The notes under the pieces: model-generated
What the model saw: the letters and a program-made list of their open reading frames with translations, nothing else
What the model was told of the DNA's origin: nothing
The model's database searches: none
Origin: Bacteroidota bacterium
Lineage (GTDB): Bacteria; Bacteroidota; Bacteroidia; Bacteroidales; FEN-979
Direction: 5' to 3'
Assembly: GCA_026391755.1 (NCBI GenBank)
Contig: JAPLDN010000215.1
Location: 1 to 13,047, forward strand
Length of the DNA stretch: 13,047 bases
Translations under genes and position numbers: made by a program
Part shown: positions 1 to 7,360 of the stretch, in pieces
How positions within the stretch are numbered: position 1 is the first letter of the stretch
Layout: each line of letters begins with the position of its first letter

Positions 1-606
1 GGGATACCGATGGCCGTTCAGAGGCTTCCGAAAAATAAAGTTGTCAGCTTTTACGGCAGCAACGGCTCTTTCGGTATGATAGAAAACTGGTCCTATCATT
101 ATCTTTATCCGCCCCCGAATGACCTGTACCTAAGATACCCCGTTGGACGTTCCCTTGATAAGAATATGAAAATTCAGATCGACAGCGATTCAACCATGCA
201 TGGGGGTGTATTACCCGATTACCGTGTTCCGATAAATGATACGGTAATTGATCAGCTGTATAACGACAGTATTGATGTTGAGCTGAAGTATACGATCGGC
301 AAACTGAATTCCATACTGGGTATTAATGAGAAGGATACTGCCGGTTCCGGCCTTGTACTCGAACCAATGTGCCCCAACCCGGTAAAGTCATCCGCAGTCA
401 TTACATATGGTATTGAACAAAATTCCCGGGTTTCATTAGCTGTTTATGATATTAACGGGAAGCTTGTGACCACACTAGTGGATGAAACCCAGAAACCAGG
501 GCATTATACTGTTAGCTGGGATACCGGAAACACCCGCCCGGGAGTTTATTTTTACAGGCTTAGGACCGGCAGGTTTTGTATCACAAGAAAATGCATAGTT
601 CTATGA
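1..606 (+). CDS. S41-type peptidase, C-terminal part, with T9SS sorting domain (5' truncated by window)
   Basis: The reading frame is open from base 1, so the gene begins upstream and the ATG at 10 is an internal Met. The first ~110 visible residues resemble the end of an S41 (C-terminal processing/tricorn-like) serine protease: a GIPMAVQRLP helix, then SNGSFGM, then the YPVGRSLD and GGVLPDYRVPI segments that close this domain. In the family the nucleophilic Ser lies in an S-x-x-E motif just before the helix, so the catalytic Ser should be a few codons outside the window and cannot be verified. Residues ~118-201 form a T9SS type A/FlgD-like sorting domain with a CPNPV motif, a VYDINGKLV strand, a PGVYFYRL strand and a basic tail. 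The protein is therefore likely exported across the outer membrane and surface-attached or released. Its stop overlaps the start of the next gene (ATGA), implying translational coupling. Confidence 0.82.
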   Translation, partial: GIPMAVQRLPKNKVVSFYGSNGSFGMIENWSYHYLYPPPNDLYLRYPVGRSLDKNMKIQIDSDSTMHGGVLPDYRVPINDTVIDQLYNDSIDVELKYTIGKLNSILGINEKDTAGSGLVLEPMCPNPVKSSAVITYGIEQNSRVSLAVYDINGKLVTTLVDETQKPGHYTVSWDTGNTRPGVYFYRLRTGRFCITRKCIVL

Positions 607-1724
607 AAAAAACAGCTTGCTTGTCCCTGTTAATGCTGGGGTTTTTAATGTTTCTCGATTGTTCATGCAAACAAAAGGCCGAAACGGTTACAGGGACCTC
701 GAATGACCAGATAACTGCCCAATGGAACCAGGTTAGCGATTCCATTTATGCTGCTTCTAAAATTCCCGGCATGCTTATCGGGATATGGGCTCCCGACAGG
801 AACCTGGTATGGATCAGGGGAATAGGCAAAGCAAACAAGTCGACGGCTGCAAAGCCAGATTCGTCTATGAAATTCCGTATTGGGAGCATTACTAAAACTT
901 ATACATATACGGTGCTTTTGATGCTGGTCGATGAAAAACAGCTTGATCTCGGGGATAAGCTAAGCAAATTTCTGCCTGATTTTCCGAAAGCCGACAGCAT
1001 TACAATACGGATGCTGTGCAATCATACCAGCGGGATCTTTGATTATACCGAAACGCAGGCCTTCCGGGTCAGTTTAATTACCAATCCATTAAAAAAATGG
1101 ACCAGCCAGGAGTTGATCGATTTGGTTAAAACCGAACCGTTTTATTTTTCGCCGGGAAAGGGTTTCTATTATTCGAACACCAATACAATCATTGCAGGAA
1201 AGATAATCGAACAGCGCACCGGGAACTCAGTGGCATCGGAGATTCAGCGACGGATCTTTGCCTCCCTTAATTTTTTTCATACTATTTATCCTGCAGATCA
1301 TATAATGCCCGCAAATTTTATTCACGGCTACGGTTGGTCAGAAGAAGACACCACCGATGTTTCTGAGGCTTATGATCCTTCCATGGCAGGATGTGCAGGT
1401 GCATTGGTTTCCGACATCTATGACCTGAAGGCCTGGGTGGAGTTCCTGTACAAAGGTACCCTGCTGAGCCCGGCAAGGCAGGCCCAAAGGCTCACTGTTG
1501 TTCCCGCTCCTGGCGAGGACTGCGAAGAATACGGACTGGGGATCATGCATAAGATCAGTCCGCCCATGTGGGGCCATACCGGCACGATCCCCGGGTATAA
1601 AAACTGGGCGGGGTACTGTCCTTCCAAAAATGTCACCATTGTGATCAGCTACAATGCAACATCCTGCAAGCCAATGGTCATGGCAACCAAGCTGATGAAT
1701 ATTTACCTGGGGGCGGTAAACTAA
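603..1724 (+). CDS. Serine hydrolase of the beta-lactamase / DD-peptidase (class C-like) fold, probable lipoprotein
   Basis: This 373-residue protein carries the three signatures of the penicillin-binding/class C beta-lactamase-like fold: SITK (nucleophile Ser95, Lys98), YSN (Tyr190-Asn192) and HTG (325-327, the KTG-box equivalent). The segment NHTSGIFDY after the SxxK helix is also typical. Members include DD-carboxypeptidases, D-aminopeptidases and esterases, so substrate cannot be read from sequence, and antibiotic resistance should not be assumed. The N-terminus has a Lys-Lys pair, a hydrophobic stretch and then Cys20 and Cys22, suggesting a lipoprotein, although neither Cys has a canonical lipobox. 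I chose ATG 603 because the signal peptide begins there and it overlaps the upstream stop codon. In-frame ATG 591 and TTG 576 lie inside the preceding gene and add only a few residues. It probably acts in the periplasm or envelope and is co-transcribed with the S41 protease gene. Confidence 0.9.
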   Translation: MKKTACLSLLMLGFLMFLDCSCKQKAETVTGTSNDQITAQWNQVSDSIYAASKIPGMLIGIWAPDRNLVWIRGIGKANKSTAAKPDSSMKFRIGSITKTYTYTVLLMLVDEKQLDLGDKLSKFLPDFPKADSITIRMLCNHTSGIFDYTETQAFRVSLITNPLKKWTSQELIDLVKTEPFYFSPGKGFYYSNTNTIIAGKIIEQRTGNSVASEIQRRIFASLNFFHTIYPADHIMPANFIHGYGWSEEDTTDVSEAYDPSMAGCAGALVSDIYDLKAWVEFLYKGTLLSPARQAQRLTVVPAPGEDCEEYGLGIMHKISPPMWGHTGTIPGYKNWAGYCPSKNVTIVISYNATSCKPMVMATKLMNIYLGAVN

Positions 1725-1727
1725 TAA

Positions 1728-1756
1728 AAGCCTGTAAATGTTAGATTCACAGGCTT
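1728..1756. terminator. Hairpin between convergent genes, likely bidirectional terminator
   Basis: AAGCCTGTAAAT (1728-1739) pairs with ATTCACAGGCTT (1745-1756) around a 5-nt GTTAG loop, with one mismatch in a 12-bp stem. Read on the - strand the stem is followed by TTTTATTAG, a short U-rich tail that suits termination of the subtilase gene ending at 1815. It lies 4 bp after the + strand hydrolase stop and may serve that gene too, although no U-tract follows on that side. Confidence 0.7.
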
Positions 1757-1814
1757 ATGGATGGTTAGTATAGTGTCGCTTATAAATATACTGATCCCGG
1801 GCATACGGTATGCC

Positions 1815-3377
1815 TCATTGATGTTTCATTACCACGGCTATGGTTCCGGCGAATGCTGGAGTGCTGAAGGTGCCAGCCAGATCTCCACTTCCGTTTATAT
1901 TCCCATTAAAATTCAGGGTTAAAGGCAGGGGAGGCGAAGTTCCCAATATAAATGTGGCCATGGCGCTACCGGTAACACCAGAATTGGAGCCGGCGAGACT
2001 GCCCAACATTGTTTTTGAATCGGTCCCATTATTTTCGGCCGGGCTGCAATTGCCGGATATCAGTTCCACGTTAACAACAGCAGGTATACTCAGGGTGCCT
2101 TTTGTGCCATCCCATGAAACCCTGACCGACTTCATATGAAAGCTTAAAGTTACTGTGCAAATCCCATCAGGGCCTGAGTTCCAGGTGATACTGCCGATCA
2201 GGTCAAAAGGGCCACCAGCATATTGTTTACCTGATTTAATAGATGCAGCGATTGCCAAAGCATCTCCCAGAAGCACTTCCCGTCCCGGATTGGCCTCAGA
2301 AGCCATTTTCATTGCCACGACTGCTTGTTTTGCAGTAACACCTTCCCCGTTCATGATGGCCTGGATATAACCCATTGCACAGGGGGCGGCCAGGGAGGTT
2401 CCCAGATAAGCTGTAGAATTATTCATAACAATCACATCCGGATCACCAGGTGCATAATTTGCATGAATCCCGGGAATATTATCGGTAGATACAAGAAGGA
2501 CATTATTATTAAGTACATCAGCAATTCCGTCAAGGGTTCGTAAGTAGTCCAGGACACCACCAATGGGCATATTCTCATTTCCTGCTGCAATAGTAATGAC
2601 AAAGTTCTCACGATTTTGAGGGGGCAGGGCAGCTATTGTTTTGAGGATGCCATAGATATAGGTAAACCAGCAGTCCCGGGCTTCAATTTTTGACGCGGTA
2701 TCCAATTTGGAAAAGTCATAAGGGTTTTCAGTAGCCAAACCGCTATTGAACGATAAATTAATTAATGTAGTGCCACCGTTGTTTTTATTGGCCTGATCGA
2801 TAATGGCCCGGATTTCTTTACCCAGGGGTGCGATATTGCTCCCTCCCCCCAGGGTAATATCTTCACACTCATCCAAGGTGCCTGAGCAATTCTGTAAAGT
2901 TGCCTGAACAGCCTGCCCGTGGTCATACCCGCATTTATCTAAAATGGCCACTCCGCTTTTAGGGTAGCTGAGCACATTCGGGATTACCCCATCAACCGTT
3001 GCATTGGCCATCATTGTATTAATAAACGTACCTGTAAGCGATGAGTCGATGCCAATAAAATAATAACCAATGGCAGGTATCTGAGCAAGAATATGCCCTC
3101 CGTTTGCAGTAATTAATTGAGATGCCTCTGCTGCGCCGGCAGTTGTTTTAAAAAAAGCGATCATCTGCCCCGGGAAAGCAGTCACCCTGTTTGAGATTCC
3201 CTGAACGGTATACCTGATTTTAGATGGTGTGGGGTAAGTACCGCTGTATTCGGTGGCACCGGCCAGCAAATCTGTACTGCTGCTACCGGAGTCTTTCTTT
3301 TGACATCCTGCCATCAGAATTAATAATGAAAACAGGAATACCAAGCCATAAATCGGTTTCAAGAGTAAATTTTTCAT
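1815..3377 (-). CDS. Lipoprotein subtilisin-like (S8) serine protease with atypical Asp/His region
   Basis: The frame is open to 3512, but the ATG at 3377 gives a clean lipoprotein signal: Lys, a hydrophobic stretch and lipobox LMAGC (Cys25). That start yields 520 residues. Residues ~60-137 resemble an I9-like propeptide (MIAFFKTTAG, ANGGHILAQ, VDGVIPNV). The S8 core shows the oxyanion-hole motif AAGN (Asn267) and a canonical Ser motif GTSLAAP (Ser328). The expected His motif appears as DHGQAV (His153), which lacks the usual HGTHVAG form. The only upstream Asp candidates are Asp147 (VAILD) and Asp152, only 1-6 residues away, whereas S8 enzymes normally separate catalytic Asp and His by some 30 or more residues. 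Residues ~390-520 are a beta-rich Gly/Ser/Thr C-terminal region that I do not recognise. There is no T9SS domain. It may be an active envelope protease or a degenerate one. Confidence 0.82.
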   Translation of the reverse strand: MKNLLLKPIYGLVFLFSLLILMAGCQKKDSGSSSTDLLAGATEYSGTYPTPSKIRYTVQGISNRVTAFPGQMIAFFKTTAGAAEASQLITANGGHILAQIPAIGYYFIGIDSSLTGTFINTMMANATVDGVIPNVLSYPKSGVAILDKCGYDHGQAVQATLQNCSGTLDECEDITLGGGSNIAPLGKEIRAIIDQANKNNGGTTLINLSFNSGLATENPYDFSKLDTASKIEARDCWFTYIYGILKTIAALPPQNRENFVITIAAGNENMPIGGVLDYLRTLDGIADVLNNNVLLVSTDNIPGIHANYAPGDPDVIVMNNSTAYLGTSLAAPCAMGYIQAIMNGEGVTAKQAVVAMKMASEANPGREVLLGDALAIAASIKSGKQYAGGPFDLIGSITWNSGPDGICTVTLSFHMKSVRVSWDGTKGTLSIPAVVNVELISGNCSPAENNGTDSKTMLGSLAGSNSGVTGSAMATFILGTSPPLPLTLNFNGNINGSGDLAGTFSTPAFAGTIAVVMKHQ

Positions 3378-3434
3378 AGAAAAAGGATTTTGCCCTGTTG
3401 TATCATAGTATCTTTTTTGCTCAATATTTTGCTG

Positions 3435-3450
3435 ACTCAGGTTGCTGAGT
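3435..3450 (-). other. Short hairpin in the presumed 5' leader of the subtilase gene
   Basis: ACTCAG (3435-3440) and CTGAGT (3445-3450) form a perfect 6-bp stem with a GTTG tetraloop, ~58 bp upstream of the start at 3377. It would lie near the 5' end of a transcript starting from the promoter-like element at 3463-3493, where it might stabilise the mRNA. It is short and may be fortuitous. Confidence 0.3.
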
Positions 3451-3462
3451 TTATTTATATTG

Positions 3463-3493
3463 TAAAGATATGTCAAAATCTCTAAAAATGCAA
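3463..3493 (-). promoter_or_regulatory. Possible Bacteroidota-type promoter for the subtilase gene
   Basis: On the - strand, TTG (3493-3491) lies 20 nt before TATCTTTA (3470-3463). This matches 7 of 8 positions of the Bacteroidota -7 consensus TAnnTTTG, and the spacing is within about one base of the usual TTG-N19 arrangement. It would give a leader of roughly 80 nt for the gene starting at 3377. The region is shared with the divergent gene at 3640. For that gene a weaker TTAATTTG (3551-3558) is present without a well-spaced -33 element. Confidence 0.3.
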
Positions 3494-3639
3494 TAGCGAA
3501 AATGTGTTTCAAATATGATCCTAATTGTGTCTGTTAATTGAATAAAATGATTAATTTGCACCACTTTTCGGAATCCCTTAAGTTCGTGATTAAATTATTC
3601 GGTAAAACATTACTGCAAGAGAAATCTATACATATAAAA

Positions 3640-5460
3640 ATGAAACAAATATATTTAATTCTGTTTTTACTGGGCTTTATCTTATCAGGATGGGCACAAA
3701 CCTTAAATGAAAGTTTTGACGGAGCAACTTTTCCTCCTGCCGGATGGCAGAACATCCAGGTTCTAGGCTCCGGATTGTGGAAACGGGTAGCCGCCGGTGT
3801 GGACCCCAGTTGCAGTCCGCATAGCGGCGCAGGCATGGCAGAATATAATAGTTATGATTATCTGGCCAGAGTGAATGCACTGCTGGTTTCTCCCCCCCTG
3901 ACCTTTACCGGTTCATCAGTACATGTATTCAGTTTCTGGCAATATGCCGATTCGGGTTGGCCAATATATGATGACAGTATCGGAGTTTATTATAATTCTG
4001 CAGCCAGTTTGATTGGGGCAACATGGTTGGCAACGATTCCAAGATACAACCCGGTGGATGGATGGTATAAACACAGCTACCTTCTTCCGGCCGGCCTTAC
4101 CGGAATCAATTATCTTATTTTGAGAGGATACAGTCAGTATGGCAACAATATGTTTGTGGATGATGTAAGTCTTGTCGTTCCCCCTGCCGACGATCTGTCA
4201 ACCATGTCAATCAACAATGAAAAGTATTTAACGAACACTGCACCAATAATACCTTCAGCCACGATAAAAAATACCGGAATAAATACCGAAACCGGGTTTC
4301 ATGTGATCTGCAAAATATTTAATTATGCCAACAATGAGATATATACCGATGATCAGACTGTAACATCATTGGCCTCATGGGATACAGCCGTCGTGAACTT
4401 TTCATCATACACCCTCCCCGTAGCTGAGGCGATATATAATGTGAAAATATATACTTCGCTAGCCTCAGACATGGATCATTCCAATGACACCCTTATAAAA
4501 ACGGTTTATACCTATACGCATAATAAACAGGAAGTTTTGCTGGAGATCGCGACGGGTACCTGGTGTCAGTATTGTCCGGGAGCTGCCATGGGTGCAGATG
4601 ACCTTGTTGAAAACGGTCAACAGGTAGCGGTGGTGGAAAATCATAACGGCGACGCTTATGCCTATACTGCTTCGAATGCGCGGAATACCTATTATCATGT
4701 CTCTGGTTTTCCAACGGCCATTTTTGATGGGATCAAACAGCTTGCCGGAGGGGATCATACGGTTAGTCTGTATCCATCGTATTTGCCGATATACCAATCA
4801 GAGTGCGCAATAAAAACTGCCTTTGGTATTACCATCGGCGAAGGATACAGCTCAGGCAATACATATAGCGTTTCTGTCATTGTGGACAGGTTTGGAGAGA
4901 CACCCTATGCCAACAGTAACCTGGTGTTGCAATTAGCCTTGACACAATCACATATCATGGTAAACTGGCAGGGGCAAACCCATCTGGAATTTGTCAGCCG
5001 TGCCATGGCGCCTAATGCCTCCGGAACCCCGATCGATCTACTTAATGTAAACCAGGTGACGGTTCCTTTAACATTCACATATAATCCTGCCTGGGGTGGT
5101 GATCTGGTAACTGATTATGAATTGGTTGCCTGGGTTCAGGATTTAACCACCAAGGAGGTTATCGACGCAGAAAAGGTCAATCTGCAATCCATTCTGGTCG
5201 GGGTTAAAGAACACAACAATGGGCAGGGTGGGATGAGGATCTACCCCAACCCGGTGAAAAATACACTCACAGTCGAAACATTGCAATCAGCAGTCAACAG
5301 CACTTTGTCAGTTTTCAATGTCAGCGGGCAGGAAGTGTTAATTCAGAAGGTGGTATCTGCTAAAACACAACTGGATATGAGTAGTTTTGCAAAGGGTGTA
5401 TATACCCTCCGGCTCGTGAATAATGACAAAGTTGAAGTAAGAAAGATTGTAAAAGAATAA
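3640..5460 (+). CDS. T9SS-secreted protein: choice-of-anchor J domain, Omp28/thioredoxin-like domain, sorting domain
   Basis: The open frame reaches 3538, but ATG 3640 starts a standard signal peptide (hydrophobic core, cleavage after WAQ, residue 20), giving 606 residues. Residues ~23-180 match a choice-of-anchor J/cleaved-adhesin jelly roll (FPPAGWQNI, LLVSPPLTFTG, MFVDDVSLV), typically a carbohydrate- or protein-binding module. Residues ~185-292 look like an Ig-like/CARDB-type linker. Residues ~296-520 resemble Omp28-related outer-membrane proteins. They contain a thioredoxin-like core with GTWCQYCPG (Cys309, Cys312) and a following SGFPTAIFDG loop with a likely cis-Pro358. Residues ~532-606 are a T9SS type A sorting domain (IYPNPVKNTL, FAKGVYTLRL, basic end). 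Predicted to be surface-exposed. The CxxC may be redox-active or may simply brace the fold, and no reaction can be assigned. Confidence 0.85.
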   Translation: MKQIYLILFLLGFILSGWAQTLNESFDGATFPPAGWQNIQVLGSGLWKRVAAGVDPSCSPHSGAGMAEYNSYDYLARVNALLVSPPLTFTGSSVHVFSFWQYADSGWPIYDDSIGVYYNSAASLIGATWLATIPRYNPVDGWYKHSYLLPAGLTGINYLILRGYSQYGNNMFVDDVSLVVPPADDLSTMSINNEKYLTNTAPIIPSATIKNTGINTETGFHVICKIFNYANNEIYTDDQTVTSLASWDTAVVNFSSYTLPVAEAIYNVKIYTSLASDMDHSNDTLIKTVYTYTHNKQEVLLEIATGTWCQYCPGAAMGADDLVENGQQVAVVENHNGDAYAYTASNARNTYYHVSGFPTAIFDGIKQLAGGDHTVSLYPSYLPIYQSECAIKTAFGITIGEGYSSGNTYSVSVIVDRFGETPYANSNLVLQLALTQSHIMVNWQGQTHLEFVSRAMAPNASGTPIDLLNVNQVTVPLTFTYNPAWGGDLVTDYELVAWVQDLTTKEVIDAEKVNLQSILVGVKEHNNGQGGMRIYPNPVKNTLTVETLQSAVNSTLSVFNVSGQEVLIQKVVSAKTQLDMSSFAKGVYTLRLVNNDKVEVRKIVKE

Positions 5461-5488
5461 ACTGCCTTTCCGTGATATTTCATTGGTC

Positions 5489-5512
5489 GTAAAAAGTTCA
5501 GACATCTTTTAC
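5489..5512 (+). terminator. Weak possible terminator downstream of the Omp28-like gene
   Basis: GTAAAAAG (5489-5496) can pair with CTTTTAC (5506-5512) with one bulged A around a short loop, 28 bp after the stop at 5460. The stem is A/T-rich and has no clear U-tract after it, so this is only a candidate. Confidence 0.22.
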
Positions 5513-5561
5513 ATTCAATGGGAATTGTTTTGCTGATATCAGATAAGAAGAATTAACAAGG

Positions 5562-5802
5562 CTACAATAATCCCTGTGCTTTCAAATCATGGAATAACTC
5601 TGTGATTGTCTGTTTCCCCGATTTCTTAATAATATTGGTACGGTAGGTGTTTATTGTATAAGTGCTCCGGAATAATTTCTGCGCGATCTCTTTTTTACTC
5701 AGCCCTTCCGCAACGGATTATTATGATCAATGCTTTCAAAACCCGCGCCAGAAAAGGTATCGAAAAATCTGAAAAATAAATTGTAATCCAGGTATCTAAA
5801 AG
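5562..5802 (-). pseudogene. Frameshifted remnant of a LuxR-type helix-turn-helix regulator (C-terminal end)
   Basis: On the - strand the frame 5717-5562 encodes 51 residues ending at a TAG (5564-5562). It reads VAEGLSKKEIAQKLF, then TINTYRTNIIKKSGK, then ELFHDLKAQGLL. This is the recognition helix and flanking helices of a LuxR/GerE-type DNA-binding domain (consensus: xAEGLSNKEIA, TVKTHxxNIxxKL). Immediately upstream that frame hits two TAA codons (5723-5718), so the first HTH helix is missing. A neighbouring frame continues the pattern with FLARVLKALIII (~5770-5721), which suits the helix preceding VAEGLS and implies a one-base shift near 5715-5725. That frame is open only back to 5802, after a TGA, and I recognise no sensor or receiver domain upstream. 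This is a broken gene fragment or an assembly indel. It sits next to the porin-glutaminase operon, which it may once have regulated. Confidence 0.68.
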
Positions 5803-6052
5803 TCAACATTCCTGTTGGAATTTATTATACTTTTAAACCTTAAATGTACAAAAAATAGAAATTCATAAATTTGAGTCGATAACTGACGAAATACTGAACG
5901 AAGTAAAATCTGAATACAAGGATCGATAAAGCATTTGCACAAAAATGGAAGCTTTAGGCAACAACTCGTAAAAATCCAGGAAATCAGCGATGCTGAACAT
6001 TCTTAACGAATCATGCATGAATATTAACCCGATAATCACCAAAAAACCGATT
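5803..6052. other. Intergenic stretch upstream of the porin gene
   Basis: AT-rich, non-coding by appearance. It holds a small perfect inverted repeat, ATTCC (5808-5812) and GGAAT (5817-5821) with a TGTT loop, and a TACTTTTA box nearby resembling the Bacteroidota -7 element but lacking a well-placed -33 partner. The promoter of the porin gene should lie here or closer to 6053. I cannot place it with confidence. Confidence 0.35.
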
Positions 6053-7291
6053 ATGAAAACAATGAAAATTACTTTTTTATTAATGGTTTTGTGCTGGATA
6101 TCCACTGCCAGGGCGCAGGAAGCTGACAGTTCAAAATGGTTTGAAGTATACGGGTTTGCCCAAACAGACATGGGTTATAATTTCAATTCGGTCAACCCGC
6201 AATGGTACGACGTTATGAGGCCTTCCAAATTGCCAGCATACGCTAACGAATTCGGACCTGACGGCAATTTTTATTTCAGTGTCCGCCAATCACGTTTTGG
6301 TGTAAAAAGCTCTATGCAGACCAAATGGGGTGAATTTAAAACGGTGTTTGATTTTGACATGTTCGGCGTGGGTGCAAATGCCGGACAAACAACTATACGG
6401 CTGAGACATGCCTATGGCCAGCTTGGTCACATCGGTGCAGGTCAGACCGAGAGTGCATTTATGGATCTCGATGTTTTCCCGAATACGCTCGAATACTGGG
6501 GCCCCTGTGGAATGCTCTTTTACAGGAATGTCCAGGTAAGATATATGCCGATCATGGGACCGACACATCTTGTTTTCGCACTTGAAATGCCTGGCGCCAG
6601 CGGTGATGGCGGGGCTTTCTCAGACCGTACAGAATTATCATATGTAAAACCACACTTTACGTTTCCTGATCTTACCGGTCACTTTCGATACGCGGGAAAG
6701 AAATGGGGTTATGTTCAGCTTGGGGCAGCAGTGCGTTATATTGGATGGAAATACCAGGACCCAACGGGCGCGGATACCATGGACCTGAGCGGCAATGCCA
6801 TTGGATGGGGGGTCAGTTTAAGTTCAGGCCTCAACATCGGGAAGGTAATCGTTCTTCACCTGCAGGCTGTCTACGGACAAGGAGTCGAAAACTATTTTAA
6901 TGATGCTCCTGTGGATATTGGTGTACAGAAGAATCCCGGTGATAAAACGAAACCCATAGTTGGAGTTGCATTGCCTGACCTGGGACTTGTGGCATTTGTC
7001 GACCTGAACTGGAGCAAGAAATTTACAAGTTCTGTGGGCTGGTCAAATACAACGATTACGAATTCGGACGGACAGAAACCGGAGGCATATCATTTAGGTC
7101 ATTTTGTTGAAGCAAATCTCCTCTATTATCCCTGGCAAAACGTTATGGTTGGCGTCGAGTTTCAATGGATATACCGGCAAAACTATATGGCAGCCTTGGG
7201 TGAAAGTTCAGCTTACACCTCCCAGGCCACCAAGATAAACCTAAGCTTTAAGTATTCTTTCTCCAGGATATTCTATGCCAAGAAAAAGTAA
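6053..7291 (+). CDS. DcaP-like outer-membrane porin
   Basis: ATG 6053 begins a signal peptide (Lys residues, hydrophobic core, cleavage after RAQ, residue 22), giving 412 residues. An alternative start at 6062 is only three codons later, and the open frame back to 5990 adds no signal-like sequence. The mature protein is rich in alternating aromatic/polar beta strands and carries blocks typical of DcaP-family trimeric porins: YGFAQTDMGYNF (33-44), FYFSVRQSRFGVKS (73-86), GEFKTVFDFDMFG (93-105), RLRHAYGQLG (116-125) and a DLDVFPNTLEYWGP segment (138-151). DcaP of Acinetobacter passes dicarboxylates and similar anions. Substrate here is inferred only from the adjacent glutaminase. The N-terminal coiled coil of the Acinetobacter protein is not evident. 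The chain ends in a Lys-rich tail (YAKKK) rather than a terminal aromatic. Probably co-transcribed with the gene at 7361, 69 bp downstream. Confidence 0.83.
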   Translation: MKTMKITFLLMVLCWISTARAQEADSSKWFEVYGFAQTDMGYNFNSVNPQWYDVMRPSKLPAYANEFGPDGNFYFSVRQSRFGVKSSMQTKWGEFKTVFDFDMFGVGANAGQTTIRLRHAYGQLGHIGAGQTESAFMDLDVFPNTLEYWGPCGMLFYRNVQVRYMPIMGPTHLVFALEMPGASGDGGAFSDRTELSYVKPHFTFPDLTGHFRYAGKKWGYVQLGAAVRYIGWKYQDPTGADTMDLSGNAIGWGVSLSSGLNIGKVIVLHLQAVYGQGVENYFNDAPVDIGVQKNPGDKTKPIVGVALPDLGLVAFVDLNWSKKFTSSVGWSNTTITNSDGQKPEAYHLGHFVEANLLYYPWQNVMVGVEFQWIYRQNYMAALGESSAYTSQATKINLSFKYSFSRIFYAKKK

Positions 7292-7344
7292 AGATGTTTT
7301 GACAATCACAAACAAATAATATTCAAGATTCAGTAATTATTTAT

Positions 7345-7352
7345 AAAGGAGG
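7345..7352 (+). promoter_or_regulatory. Strong Shine-Dalgarno of the glutaminase gene
   Basis: AAAGGAGG lies 8 nt before the ATG at 7361, an almost perfect anti-SD match at optimal spacing. It fixes the start codon. The other genes here lack such a site, as is usual in Bacteroidota. Confidence 0.8.
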
Positions 7353-7360
7353 AACAAGCA

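Noticed and set aside
576..602. Upstream TTG/ATG starts for the beta-lactamase-fold gene
   Set aside because: They lie within the 3' end of the S41 gene and only extend the charged leader. ATG 603 gives a standard signal peptide and the ATGA junction.
603..1724. Possible antibiotic-resistance beta-lactamase
   Set aside because: The motifs (SITK, YSN, HTG) fit the broad class C-like/DD-peptidase/esterase fold, and nothing in the sequence or context specifies beta-lactam hydrolysis.
5863..6171. 102-residue - strand frame with a hydrophobic segment
   Set aside because: Half of it is antisense to the porin signal peptide and early mature region, which explains the hydrophobicity. It does not join in frame with the LuxR remnant.
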